From NCBI GenBank assembly GCA_031396505.1, contig JANNKX010000334.1:1-21836 (forward strand): a stretch of DNA of 21,836 nt, written 5' to 3'. Source of the DNA: JAAFHS01 sp031396505. Lineage in GTDB: Bacteria; Pseudomonadota; Alphaproteobacteria; Rhodobacterales; Rhodobacteraceae. Of this stretch, positions 16,424 to 21,836 are shown in pieces. Made by a program: the position numbers and the translations under genes. Under the pieces are notes generated by a model, which had not been told where the DNA came from, searched no databases, and worked only from the letters and a program-made list of their open reading frames with translations. Every line of letters begins with the position of its first letter. Position 1 is the stretch's first letter.

Positions 16424-16453
16424 GGGGACCAGCCCGGTAAAGGGCCGGTCCCC
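16424..16453 (-). promoter_or_regulatory. Strong stem-loop after smoE
   Basis: In the - strand RNA, GGGGACCGGCCC pairs with GGGCUGGUCCCC over 12 base pairs (including one G-U pair) around a 6-base loop, starting 23 bases after the smoE stop. The opposite strand would have an A-C mismatch at that pair, so the structure favours smo-operon RNA. No U-run follows. Stem-loops here commonly shield the 3' end of the binding-protein message and reduce expression of the permease genes; that role is inferred. Confidence 0.65.
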
Positions 16454-16476
16454 GATAGGCGACCAAGGTTTACTGG

Positions 16477-17790
16477 TTACTTGATGTAGCCGGCAGAGGT
16501 CATCTCGTCGGTGACAAAGGTCTGGGCTTCTGCCAAGGCCTCATCCACGGTCTTCTGCCCGGCCAGTGCTGCCGAGAAGATTTCACCAACGCTCGTCCCG
16601 ATGCCCGCAAACTCGGGGATCGCTACAAACTGCACACCGGTATAAGGCACCGGTTGCACGGTCGGATTGGTCGGATCGGCGGCGTTGATGCTGTCGATCG
16701 TCATCTGGGCGAAAGGCAGTGCCGCATATTCGGCGTTCGCATACAGCGAGGTGCGCGTGCCCGGAGGAACGTTTGCCCAGCCTTCTTTGCTTGCCACCAG
16801 CGCCAGATAGTCCTTGTTCGTGGCCCAGTCGACGAATGTCTTGGCGGCATCTGGTGCGTCCGATGACGACGGGATGGCCAAAGACCATGCCCACAGCCAG
16901 TTGGCACGTTTGCCAAAGCCCGCATCGGGGGCCAGCGTAAAGCCCACGTTCGGCCCGAATTCGGTCTGCGCCGGGTCCAGCAAGGATGATGCCGACACCG
17001 TGGCGTCCATGCGGATGGCGCATTTGCCTTGCAGCGACAGGGTCAGGTTTTCGTTGTAGCCGTTGTTCGACGCACCGGGCGGGCCGTATTTTGTCAGGAT
17101 CTCAACATAGTCGGTCAGAACCGCTTTCCATTCCGGGCTGTCAAACTGTGGCGTCCAGTTTTCATCAAACCAGCGTGCACCATAAGAGTTCGCCATCGTG
17201 GTCAGGAACGCCATATTCTCGCCCCAGCCCGCCTTGCCGCGCAGGCAGATGCCGTAGACGCCATTGTCGGGGTCGTGCATCGCGGCAGCAGCGGCCTTGA
17301 TATCGTCCCATGTCGGTTCTGCCGGGATCGTCACGCCTGCCTTTTCGGCAAGGTCGGTGCGATAGTTGACGAAGGAAGATTCGCCATAGAACGGTGCCGC
17401 AAACAGCGTGCCGTCAAGGGAAAGGCCCGCGCGGATCGGTGGCAGCAGATCGTCCACGTCATACGTTGCAGGCAGGTCATCCAGCGACACCAGCCAGCCC
17501 AGCTTTGCCCAGATCGGAACTTCATAGGTGCCGATCGTCATCACGTCATACTGACCACCACCCGTGGCGATGTCGTTGGTAATGTTCTGGCGCAGGACGT
17601 TTTCTTCCAGCGTAACCCATTCGACCTTGATGTCGGGGTGCTTGACATAGAAGTCGTCCATCAGTCCTTGCATACGGATCATGTCGCCGTTGTTCACGGT
17701 GGCCACAGTGATCGTGGTTTCGGCCCATGCAACCCCACATAGGGTCATCAGCGCCGTCGCGCCCAGCAGCGCGCGGGTTGTCAATTTCAT
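16477..17790 (-). CDS. smoE: Sorbitol/mannitol-binding periplasmic protein
   Basis: A 437-residue extracellular solute-binding protein (family 1). A Sec signal peptide of 23 residues (MKLTTRALLGATALMTLCGV, then AWA before the cut) precedes ETTITVATVNNGDM. The mature protein captures polyols in the periplasm and delivers them to SmoFG. It is the first gene after the operator region, with GGAGG at 17796-17800 five bases ahead of the ATG, in line with high expression of a binding protein. The following stem-loop would set it apart from the permeases. Substrate is inferred from the dehydrogenases in the operon and the match to the smo gene order. Confidence 0.9.
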   Translation of the reverse strand: MKLTTRALLGATALMTLCGVAWAETTITVATVNNGDMIRMQGLMDDFYVKHPDIKVEWVTLEENVLRQNITNDIATGGGQYDVMTIGTYEVPIWAKLGWLVSLDDLPATYDVDDLLPPIRAGLSLDGTLFAAPFYGESSFVNYRTDLAEKAGVTIPAEPTWDDIKAAAAAMHDPDNGVYGICLRGKAGWGENMAFLTTMANSYGARWFDENWTPQFDSPEWKAVLTDYVEILTKYGPPGASNNGYNENLTLSLQGKCAIRMDATVSASSLLDPAQTEFGPNVGFTLAPDAGFGKRANWLWAWSLAIPSSSDAPDAAKTFVDWATNKDYLALVASKEGWANVPPGTRTSLYANAEYAALPFAQMTIDSINAADPTNPTVQPVPYTGVQFVAIPEFAGIGTSVGEIFSAALAGQKTVDEALAEAQTFVTDEMTSAGYIK

Positions 17791-17813
17791 GTCGTCCTCC
17801 CTGAATCAGCGAA

Positions 17814-17821
17814 TATGAGCA
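17814..17821. promoter_or_regulatory. Additional operator half-site
   Basis: TATGAGCA occurs here and again at 17833-17840, 19 bp apart, close to two helical turns. This copy lacks a good inverted partner but lies on the same DNA face as the full palindrome, so it may be a second, weaker contact for the same regulator. It lies between the putative promoter and the smoE ribosome-binding site. Confidence 0.4.
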
Positions 17822-17832
17822 TTTAATCGCCT

Positions 17833-17850
17833 TATGAGCAAATACTCATA
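17833..17850. promoter_or_regulatory. Putative SmoC operator ahead of smoE
   Basis: TATGAG-CAAATA-CTCATA is a perfect 6+6 inverted repeat with a 6-base spacer in the gap between the regulator gene smoC and smoE. Its position, over the likely -10 of the smoE promoter, is that of an operator for the neighbouring SorC-type regulator. The assignment to SmoC is inferred from position. Confidence 0.6.
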
Positions 17851-17869
17851 CTCGGCACAGATTCGTCAA
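17841..17869 (-). promoter_or_regulatory. Putative smoE operon promoter
   Basis: On the - strand, TTGACG (17864-17869) is followed after 17 bases by AGTATT (17841-17846), and smoE starts about 50 bases further on. The -35 matches consensus in 5 of 6 positions; the -10 is poor, which would suit a regulated promoter. The -10 lies inside the TATGAG-N6-CTCATA palindrome. Confidence 0.45.
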
Positions 17870-17874
17870 ATGAA

Positions 17875-17895
17875 ATTCGCAAGGCGCCTGCGAAT
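17875..17895 (-). terminator. Hairpin downstream of smoC
   Basis: ATTCGC (17875-17880) and GCGAAT (17890-17895) flank the self-complementary AGGCGCCT, with one extra A between them. The hairpin lies 30 bases after the smoC stop on its strand and is followed by TTTCATTTG, a moderately T-rich run. It could end the HAD-smoC transcript and insulate it from the smoE promoter. It might also be a second protein-binding palindrome. Confidence 0.4.
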
Positions 17896-17925
17896 GATGC
17901 AATGGGCGCGTCTGACCGGCTGATT

Positions 17926-18879
17926 TCAGCGCAGCAAGGCCGCCGCGGTGTCCTCATCCGTGACAAGGCCATTGACGATATGCCCCAACATCGCGGCGCG
18001 GATCGCGTCAACCTTGCTGGCCCCGGCGGCCACCGCGATCACCGGTTGCGCGCGTCCCGGTTCCACCCTGACAGAACCGACAAGCGCATTGCGGGGCGAG
18101 TCGATATAGCGGCCTTCGCGATCAAACACCCAGCTTGCGATTTCGCCAGCGGCCCCCAGGGCCTGCAATTCGGCCATCACATCCTTGGACACAAAACCAT
18201 CCAGCACGAGCGGCGCATCTGCCCCCATCTGGCCGATACCGACGAAGGTGACGTCCGCCTGTTTGGCCAAGGCAATCGCCACCTGCACCGGGCGCAGATG
18301 CAGGAAAAAACCGCGCTCTTCGGCGGTGTCGGAAATAACCGGGATCGGCATCGGATAATACGGTGCCATCAGCTTTTCCGCGACGCGGCGGATCACGTCA
18401 TACAGCGTGGCCGATCCGTCCGGCGCGATGTTGCCCAGCAAGGACACGATACGATGCTGCACCGACCCTGTCGGCGTGAACTGTTCGGCCATCGCGCGCA
18501 GTGCCCGCCCGGTACCAAAGGCAATGACCTGCGGTTGCGGCAAGCGCAGAAAACGCTCCAGTTCGGCCGCTGCCGTGGCCGCGATGGCGCGTGCGGGATC
18601 ACCATTGCGCCCAAGGCTGGCCGCAACCCGGCACCGCAGCAGCCCGAACCGGTCGGTCAGCGCGTTCTCCAGATCAATGCAGGCGCTGATCCGGTGGTTC
18701 AGCCGCACATGGATCAGACCCTCGGCCATCGCGCGGCTGACAAGGCGCTGCGCGCGCTGGCGGCTGACACCCAGTTCCTGTGCAATCTGGTCCTGCGTCA
18801 GGCCCGCCACGTAATACATCCACCCCGCACGCGCCGCATCATCCAGCGGCGTGGCCTCGGTTTCGGTGAATTCTTTCAT
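17926..18879 (-). CDS. smoC: SorC-family sugar-binding transcriptional regulator
   Basis: A 317-residue regulator of the SorC/DeoR-like sugar-binding type. The N-terminal helix-turn-helix spans residues 27-48 (LTQDQIAQELGVSRQRAQRL). The remainder is the phosphosugar-isomerase-like effector domain, with a PQVIAFGTGRALRAM loop, TFVGIGQMG and a C-terminal AAGASKVDAIRAAMLGHIVN that binds sugar or sugar phosphate in this family. It lies directly upstream of the smoE operon on the same strand and probably controls it through the palindrome at 17833-17850. The start overlaps the HAD gene stop (ATGA, 18876-18879), so regulator and phosphatase are co-translated. Whether it represses or activates cannot be read from sequence. 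Confidence 0.87.
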   Translation of the reverse strand: MKEFTETEATPLDDAARAGWMYYVAGLTQDQIAQELGVSRQRAQRLVSRAMAEGLIHVRLNHRISACIDLENALTDRFGLLRCRVAASLGRNGDPARAIAATAAAELERFLRLPQPQVIAFGTGRALRAMAEQFTPTGSVQHRIVSLLGNIAPDGSATLYDVIRRVAEKLMAPYYPMPIPVISDTAEERGFFLHLRPVQVAIALAKQADVTFVGIGQMGADAPLVLDGFVSKDVMAELQALGAAGEIASWVFDREGRYIDSPRNALVGSVRVEPGRAQPVIAVAAGASKVDAIRAAMLGHIVNGLVTDEDTAAALLR

Positions 18880-19535
18880 GCGGGCATTCCCATCAAACGG
18901 CCGAACGCGGCAAAATCATCAAAGCTGCGATGTGGAATGGCATCATCCGGTGGCGTCAGGTCAAGCCCTTTCAGATGGCTGCCCCCGGTAAAGCGCCAGA
19001 CCTGCATCCCCGCCGCAAGGCCTGCGCGGATGCCCGTCAGACTATCCTCGATTACCAGACAGCGCGCTGGCGCCGCCCCCATTTCGGACGCCGCCAGCAA
19101 AAACAGATCGGGCGCGGGCTTGCCGCGCGCCACCCGCGACGCGGTAAAGGCACGATCCGCAAAGGCCTGAGACAGCCCCACCAGCGCAAGGCTGTGCTGC
19201 AGGCGTTCGGGGCTGGATGATGTGGCAAGGCAATACGGCACGCGCAGTGCCGCAATCACATCCGCCACCCCCGGCATGATCGCCAGATCACGTTGAAACG
19301 CCGCCAGCAACCGCGTGCGGTAATCCGCCTCGAACCGGTCCGGCAAGGTGACGCCAAAGGTATCGCGCACCTCGCGCAGCACGGTCGGATAGCTGCGGCC
19401 CAGAAAATTGCGGCTGACAAACGCCATGTCCATCTGCACGCCGTATCCCGCCAGTTCGGCAATCAGCATATTGGCGCTGATCACCTCGCTGTCGATCAGC
19501 ACGCCGTCACAATCAAAGATCACTAGATCAACCAT
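18876..19535 (-). CDS. HAD-superfamily phosphatase (subfamily IA)
   Basis: A 219-residue HAD hydrolase of the beta-phosphoglucomutase/sugar-phosphatase type. The nucleophile motif is FDCDGVLIDSE (Asp8, Asp10), motif II is TSSSPE, motif III has the Lys of ARGKPAPDLF, and motif IV is VIEDSLTGI. It overlaps smoC by 4 bases, so it belongs to the polyol locus and might act on a polyol or hexose phosphate, perhaps the one sensed by SmoC; the substrate is not predictable. ATG 19535 is chosen because the protein then begins right at the first beta strand. The frame stays open upstream to 19904 only because it runs antisense-free through the tRNA, whose translation gives the well-known spurious VAQRLEQGAHNALVGGSSPS string. 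Confidence 0.85.
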   Translation of the reverse strand: MVDLVIFDCDGVLIDSEVISANMLIAELAGYGVQMDMAFVSRNFLGRSYPTVLREVRDTFGVTLPDRFEADYRTRLLAAFQRDLAIMPGVADVIAALRVPYCLATSSSPERLQHSLALVGLSQAFADRAFTASRVARGKPAPDLFLLAASEMGAAPARCLVIEDSLTGIRAGLAAGMQVWRFTGGSHLKGLDLTPPDDAIPHRSFDDFAAFGRLMGMPA

Positions 19536-19554
19536 GCGCCCGATCATAGGGCGC
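19536..19554 (-). promoter_or_regulatory. Hairpin directly before the HAD start codon
   Basis: GCGCCC and GGGCGC (19536-19541 and 19549-19554) form a perfect 6-bp stem around a 7-base loop and end at the base before the HAD ATG. It could be the terminator of the upstream tRNA gene, or could hide the ribosome-binding region of the HAD gene. No U-run follows. Confidence 0.35.
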
Positions 19555-19591
19555 GCGGGGCGCCTTCGTCCATGGGGCAGGGCGTGCGGTT

Positions 19592-19667
19592 TGGTAGGCC
19601 CGGAGGGACTCGAACCCCCAACCAAGGCGTTATGAGCGCCCTGCTCTAACCGTTGAGCTACAGGCCC
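19592..19667 (-). tRNA. tRNA with CAT anticodon, most like tRNA-Ile2
   Basis: A 76-base cloverleaf including an encoded CCA (19592-19594). The acceptor is GGGCCTG with CGGGCCT (G1-U72 wobble), the D-arm GCTC/GAGC, the anticodon stem GGGCG/CGCCT around loop CTCATAA (anticodon CAT), and the T-arm GGGGG-TTCGAGT-CCCTC. The body, notably TTAGAGCAGG, CTCATAA and the TTGGT variable region, resembles bacterial tRNA-Ile2, whose C34 is changed to lysidine to read AUA, more than elongator or initiator tRNA-Met. The Ile/Met choice is by resemblance. Confidence 0.92.
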
Positions 19668-19677
19668 AGCCGCATCT

Positions 19678-19705
19678 TGCCTATCAGGTGCGGGCGGGCT
19701 GTCAA
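19678..19705 (-). promoter_or_regulatory. Putative tRNA promoter
   Basis: On the - strand a perfect TTGACA (19700-19705) is followed after 16 bases by TAGGCA (19678-19683), about 10 bases before the mature tRNA 5' end. The -10 is weak, but a strong -35 is usual for stable-RNA promoters in alphaproteobacteria. The rest of the 197-bp tRNA-purM gap shows nothing else clear. Confidence 0.5.
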
Positions 19706-19864
19706 GCATCGAGGATACTGTGGCGCGGCAGGTCTTTGCGGATCGCGGCACGTTTGCGGCCCCGATGATTCGGTGTGGCGGCACCTGCCCGACAGGCCCC
19801 TGATCCAGTTGTGGCGGGCGATGTGTTGGTGTATCCGCCCCTGACCGCGACAAGAGGGCATGAC

Positions 19865-20923
19865 ATGACGGGCTCTGATTTGACAAAAGCCGGGGGGCTG
19901 ACATACGCCGATGCGGGCGTGGATATCGATGCGGGCAATGCGCTGGTCGATGCGATCAAACCTGCCGCGAAACGCACCCAGCGGCCCGGCACGATGTCGG
20001 GCCTTGGCGGGTTTGGCGCGCTGTTTGATCTGAAGGCGGCAGGCTATACCGACCCGATCCTTGTGGCGGCCACCGATGGCGTGGGCACCAAGCTGCGCAT
20101 CGCGATTGATACCGACAACGTCGATACGATCGGCGTCGATCTGGTGGCGATGTGCGTCAACGACCTTGTGTGTCAGGGTGCCGAGCCTTTGTTCTTCCTT
20201 GATTATTTCGCAACTGGCAAGCTGGATGTGGCCCAAGCCACCCGTATCATCAACGGCATCGCCGCCGCCTGCGCGGCGACAGGTTGCGCGCTGGTGGGCG
20301 GCGAGACGGCCGAGATGCCGGGCATGTATCACAAGGGCGACTTTGATCTGGCGGGCTTTGCCGTGGGGGCGATGGAACGCGGCACCGATCTGCCTGCTGG
20401 CGTGGTCGCAGGCGATGTCTTGCTGGGCCTTGCCTCCGATGGGGTGCATTCGAACGGCTATTCCTTTGTGCGCAAGGTGGTCGAACGCGCTGGCCTTGCC
20501 TGGGATGCACCCGCCCCCTTTGCGCAAACCAGCCTGGGGGCGGCGCTGCTGACGCCCACGCGGCTGTATGTGAAATCCGCCCTTGCGGCGGTGCGCAGCG
20601 GTGGTGTGCATGCGCTGGCGCATATCACCGGCGGGGGCCTTACGGAAAATCTGCCGCGCGTGTTGCCCGATGATCTGGGGGCGGTGATTGATCTGTCGGC
20701 ATGGCCCCTGCCGCCCGTGTTCCGCTGGCTGGCGGAAACCGCCGCTATGTCGGAACCTGAACTGCTGAAAACCTTCAACTGCGGCATCGGCATGATCGCC
20801 GTGGTCGCCGCCGACCGCGTGGATGCCCTTACCACGATTCTGCAGGCCGCAGGTGAAACCGTCACCCGCATTGGCCATGTGATGCCGGGGCAGGGGGTCA
20901 GCTACCAGGGCCGCCTGCTGTGA
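19865..20923 (+). CDS. purM: Phosphoribosylformylglycinamidine cyclo-ligase (AIR synthetase)
   Basis: A 352-residue AIR synthetase, catalysing ATP-dependent ring closure of FGAM to AIR in de novo purine synthesis. Diagnostic segments are LTYADAGVDIDAGNALVDAI at the N terminus, ILVAATDGVGTKLRIA, the NDLVCQGAEPLFFLDYFATG block, ALVGGETAEMPGMY, GLASDGVHSNGYS and HITGGGLTENLPRVLP. ATG 19865 is chosen: AGAGGG lies about 8 bases upstream and MTGSDLTKAGGLTYADAG is the family N terminus, whereas the frame open from 19775 is unlike it. It overlaps purN by 4 bases, the usual alphaproteobacterial purMN pair. Confidence 0.97.
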   Translation: MTGSDLTKAGGLTYADAGVDIDAGNALVDAIKPAAKRTQRPGTMSGLGGFGALFDLKAAGYTDPILVAATDGVGTKLRIAIDTDNVDTIGVDLVAMCVNDLVCQGAEPLFFLDYFATGKLDVAQATRIINGIAAACAATGCALVGGETAEMPGMYHKGDFDLAGFAVGAMERGTDLPAGVVAGDVLLGLASDGVHSNGYSFVRKVVERAGLAWDAPAPFAQTSLGAALLTPTRLYVKSALAAVRSGGVHALAHITGGGLTENLPRVLPDDLGAVIDLSAWPLPPVFRWLAETAAMSEPELLKTFNCGIGMIAVVAADRVDALTTILQAAGETVTRIGHVMPGQGVSYQGRLL

Positions 20924-21507
20924 AACGCGTGGCCATCCTGATTTCCGGGGGTGGCTCCAACATGCGCGCGCTGGTGGACAGCATGACCGGTGATCACCCC
21001 GCGCGCTGCGTGCTGGTGGCCTCCAACGATCCGTCCGCCGCAGGGTTGACCCTTGCCGCTGCACGCGGCATCGCCACCGCCGCCATTGACCACCGCCCCT
21101 TCGCGGGCGACCGCGCCGCGTTCGAGGCCGCCTTGCTGGAACCGCTCCTTGCCGCCGCCCCCGATATCATCTGCCTTGCGGGCTTCATGCGCGTGTTGAC
21201 GCCCGGCTTTGTCAACCGCTTTGCCGGGCGCATGCTGAACATCCACCCGTCGCTATTACCCAAATACCCCGGCCTGCACACCCATCAGCGCGCCATTGAT
21301 GCCGGTGATACAGAAGGCGGCTGCACCGTGCATCAGGTGACATCTGTGCTGGATGATGGCCCGATCCTTGGGCAGGCGACCGTGCCCATCCTGCCCGCTG
21401 ATACCGCCGAAAGCCTGTCTGCCCGCGTGCTGGTGGCCGAACATCGCCTGTACCCCGCCGTGCTGCGCCGCTTTGCCGCCGGTGATGCCCACGTGGTGAT
21501 CCTTTAA
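20920..21507 (+). CDS. purN: Phosphoribosylglycinamide formyltransferase
   Basis: A 195-residue GAR transformylase that transfers the formyl group from 10-formyltetrahydrofolate to GAR in purine synthesis. The phosphate-binding ISGGGSNMRALVDS is near the N terminus. NIHPSLLPKYPGLHTHQRAI carries the catalytic Asn and His, and SVLDDGPILGQ the catalytic Asp. The start is GTG at 20920, overlapping the purM TGA (GTGA). It ends at TAA 21505-21507, sharing bases with the stop of the convergent transporter gene. Confidence 0.96.
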   Translation: MKRVAILISGGGSNMRALVDSMTGDHPARCVLVASNDPSAAGLTLAAARGIATAAIDHRPFAGDRAAFEAALLEPLLAAAPDIICLAGFMRVLTPGFVNRFAGRMLNIHPSLLPKYPGLHTHQRAIDAGDTEGGCTVHQVTSVLDDGPILGQATVPILPADTAESLSARVLVAEHRLYPAVLRRFAAGDAHVVIL

Positions 21508-21836
21508 CGCCGTGGCACCTGCGTCAACGCGATCAGCGCGGCCAGCGCCACCCCGAACGTCAGGCTGACCGTCACCCCCGCCCCCAGATGCGCCAAGGCC
21601 AGCGCCAAGGCAAACGGCGCCAGCGCGCTGCTGGCCAGCCGCAGCCCCGCCAACACACCCAACCGCGCCGCATAGCCCGCCGCCCCGAACAGCGCGAGCG
21701 GGACCGTCCCGCGCACGATGCTGGTCAGCCCGCTGGCAAGGCCGAACACCACGGCAAAGATCATCGCCCCCACCAGTCCCGTCGGCATCACGATCAACAG
21801 CCCAAGTGATGCCAGCAACAGCCCCGCCGACAGCAG
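21504..21836 (-). CDS. Probable MFS transporter, C-terminal end (partial)
   Basis: The last 110 residues of a membrane protein that begins right of the window; the frame is open to base 21836. It shows about four hydrophobic helices rich in Ala, Leu and Gly, with FGLASGLTSIVRGTVPLALFG resembling the later helices of major-facilitator permeases. There is no substrate-specific motif. The stop TAA overlaps the purN stop within TTAA at 21504-21507, leaving no space between the convergent genes. The TTG codon at 21818 is internal. The family call is tentative because only the end is visible. Confidence 0.6.
   Translation of the reverse strand: MLSAGLLLASLGLLIVMPTGLVGAMIFAVVFGLASGLTSIVRGTVPLALFGAAGYAARLGVLAGLRLASSALAPFALALALAHLGAGVTVSLTFGVALAALIALTQVPRR

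Noticed and set aside
17902..19170. Open frame of 422 codons on the + strand opposite smoC and HAD
   Set aside because: Compositional shadow of the - strand genes with no recognisable motif.
19536..19904. N-terminal extension of the HAD protein by 123 residues
   Set aside because: It reads through the tRNA gene and yields the familiar spurious VAQRLEQGAHNALVGG string; the HAD fold begins at the Met at 19535.
19658..21064. Long open frame of 468 codons on the - strand opposite purM
   Set aside because: Antisense shadow of purM that also crosses the tRNA; no domain-like content.
1..21836. CRISPR arrays, insertion sequences, integrases or attachment sites
   Set aside because: None seen: no regularly spaced repeats, no transposase or integrase motifs, and no second copy of the tRNA 3' end that would mark an integrated island.

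Overview
The window is GC-rich, densely coded DNA that reads as the chromosome of a Rhodobacteraceae (Roseobacter-group) alphaproteobacterium. The basis is gene content and order: a sulfonate-to-sulfite-oxidation cluster (xsc, a TSUP exporter, pta, ackA, soeABC) and a sorbitol/mannitol cluster whose order and protein lengths match the smo/mtlK operon known from Rhodobacter sphaeroides. The genus cannot be fixed from the sequence alone. No gene-free stretch exceeds 300 bases; the longest gap is about 200 bp, between the tRNA and purM.

Region 1 (2-7489, + strand) is a tightly packed operon, mostly with overlapping stop/start codons. Its left edge cuts into xsc. Xsc releases sulfite and acetyl phosphate from sulfoacetaldehyde. 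Pta turns acetyl phosphate into acetyl-CoA, and AckA can convert it to acetate with ATP gain. Sulfite is either exported by the TSUP protein or oxidised to sulfate by the cytoplasm-facing molybdoenzyme SoeABC. The operon promoter lies outside the window.

Region 2 (about 7623-11290) looks like an orphan type VI secretion effector module. It holds a GAD-like/DUF1851 protein, a small lipoprotein and a DUF2235 (Tle1-like) phospholipase effector on the + strand, and a convergent DUF4123 effector-chaperone gene on the - strand. A perfect inverted repeat spans the two facing stop codons. No VgrG, Hcp, PAAR or T6SS core gene is present here.

Region 3 (11387-19535, - strand) is the polyol locus. In transcription order it runs HAD phosphatase, SorC-type regulator (smoC), a regulatory gap, then smoE-smoF-smoG-smoK-smoS-mtlK. 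The gap between smoC and smoE holds a perfect TATGAG-N6-CTCATA inverted repeat placed over a plausible -10, plus a third half-site. A strong stem-loop follows smoE. Sorbitol and mannitol are imported by the ABC transporter and oxidised to fructose by SmoS and MtlK; no sugar kinase is visible in the window.

Region 4 (19592-21836) is housekeeping: a tRNA with CAT anticodon (most like tRNA-Ile2) on the - strand with a TTGACA promoter, purM-purN (overlapping, + strand), and the C-terminal end of a probable MFS transporter running in from the right edge on the - strand.
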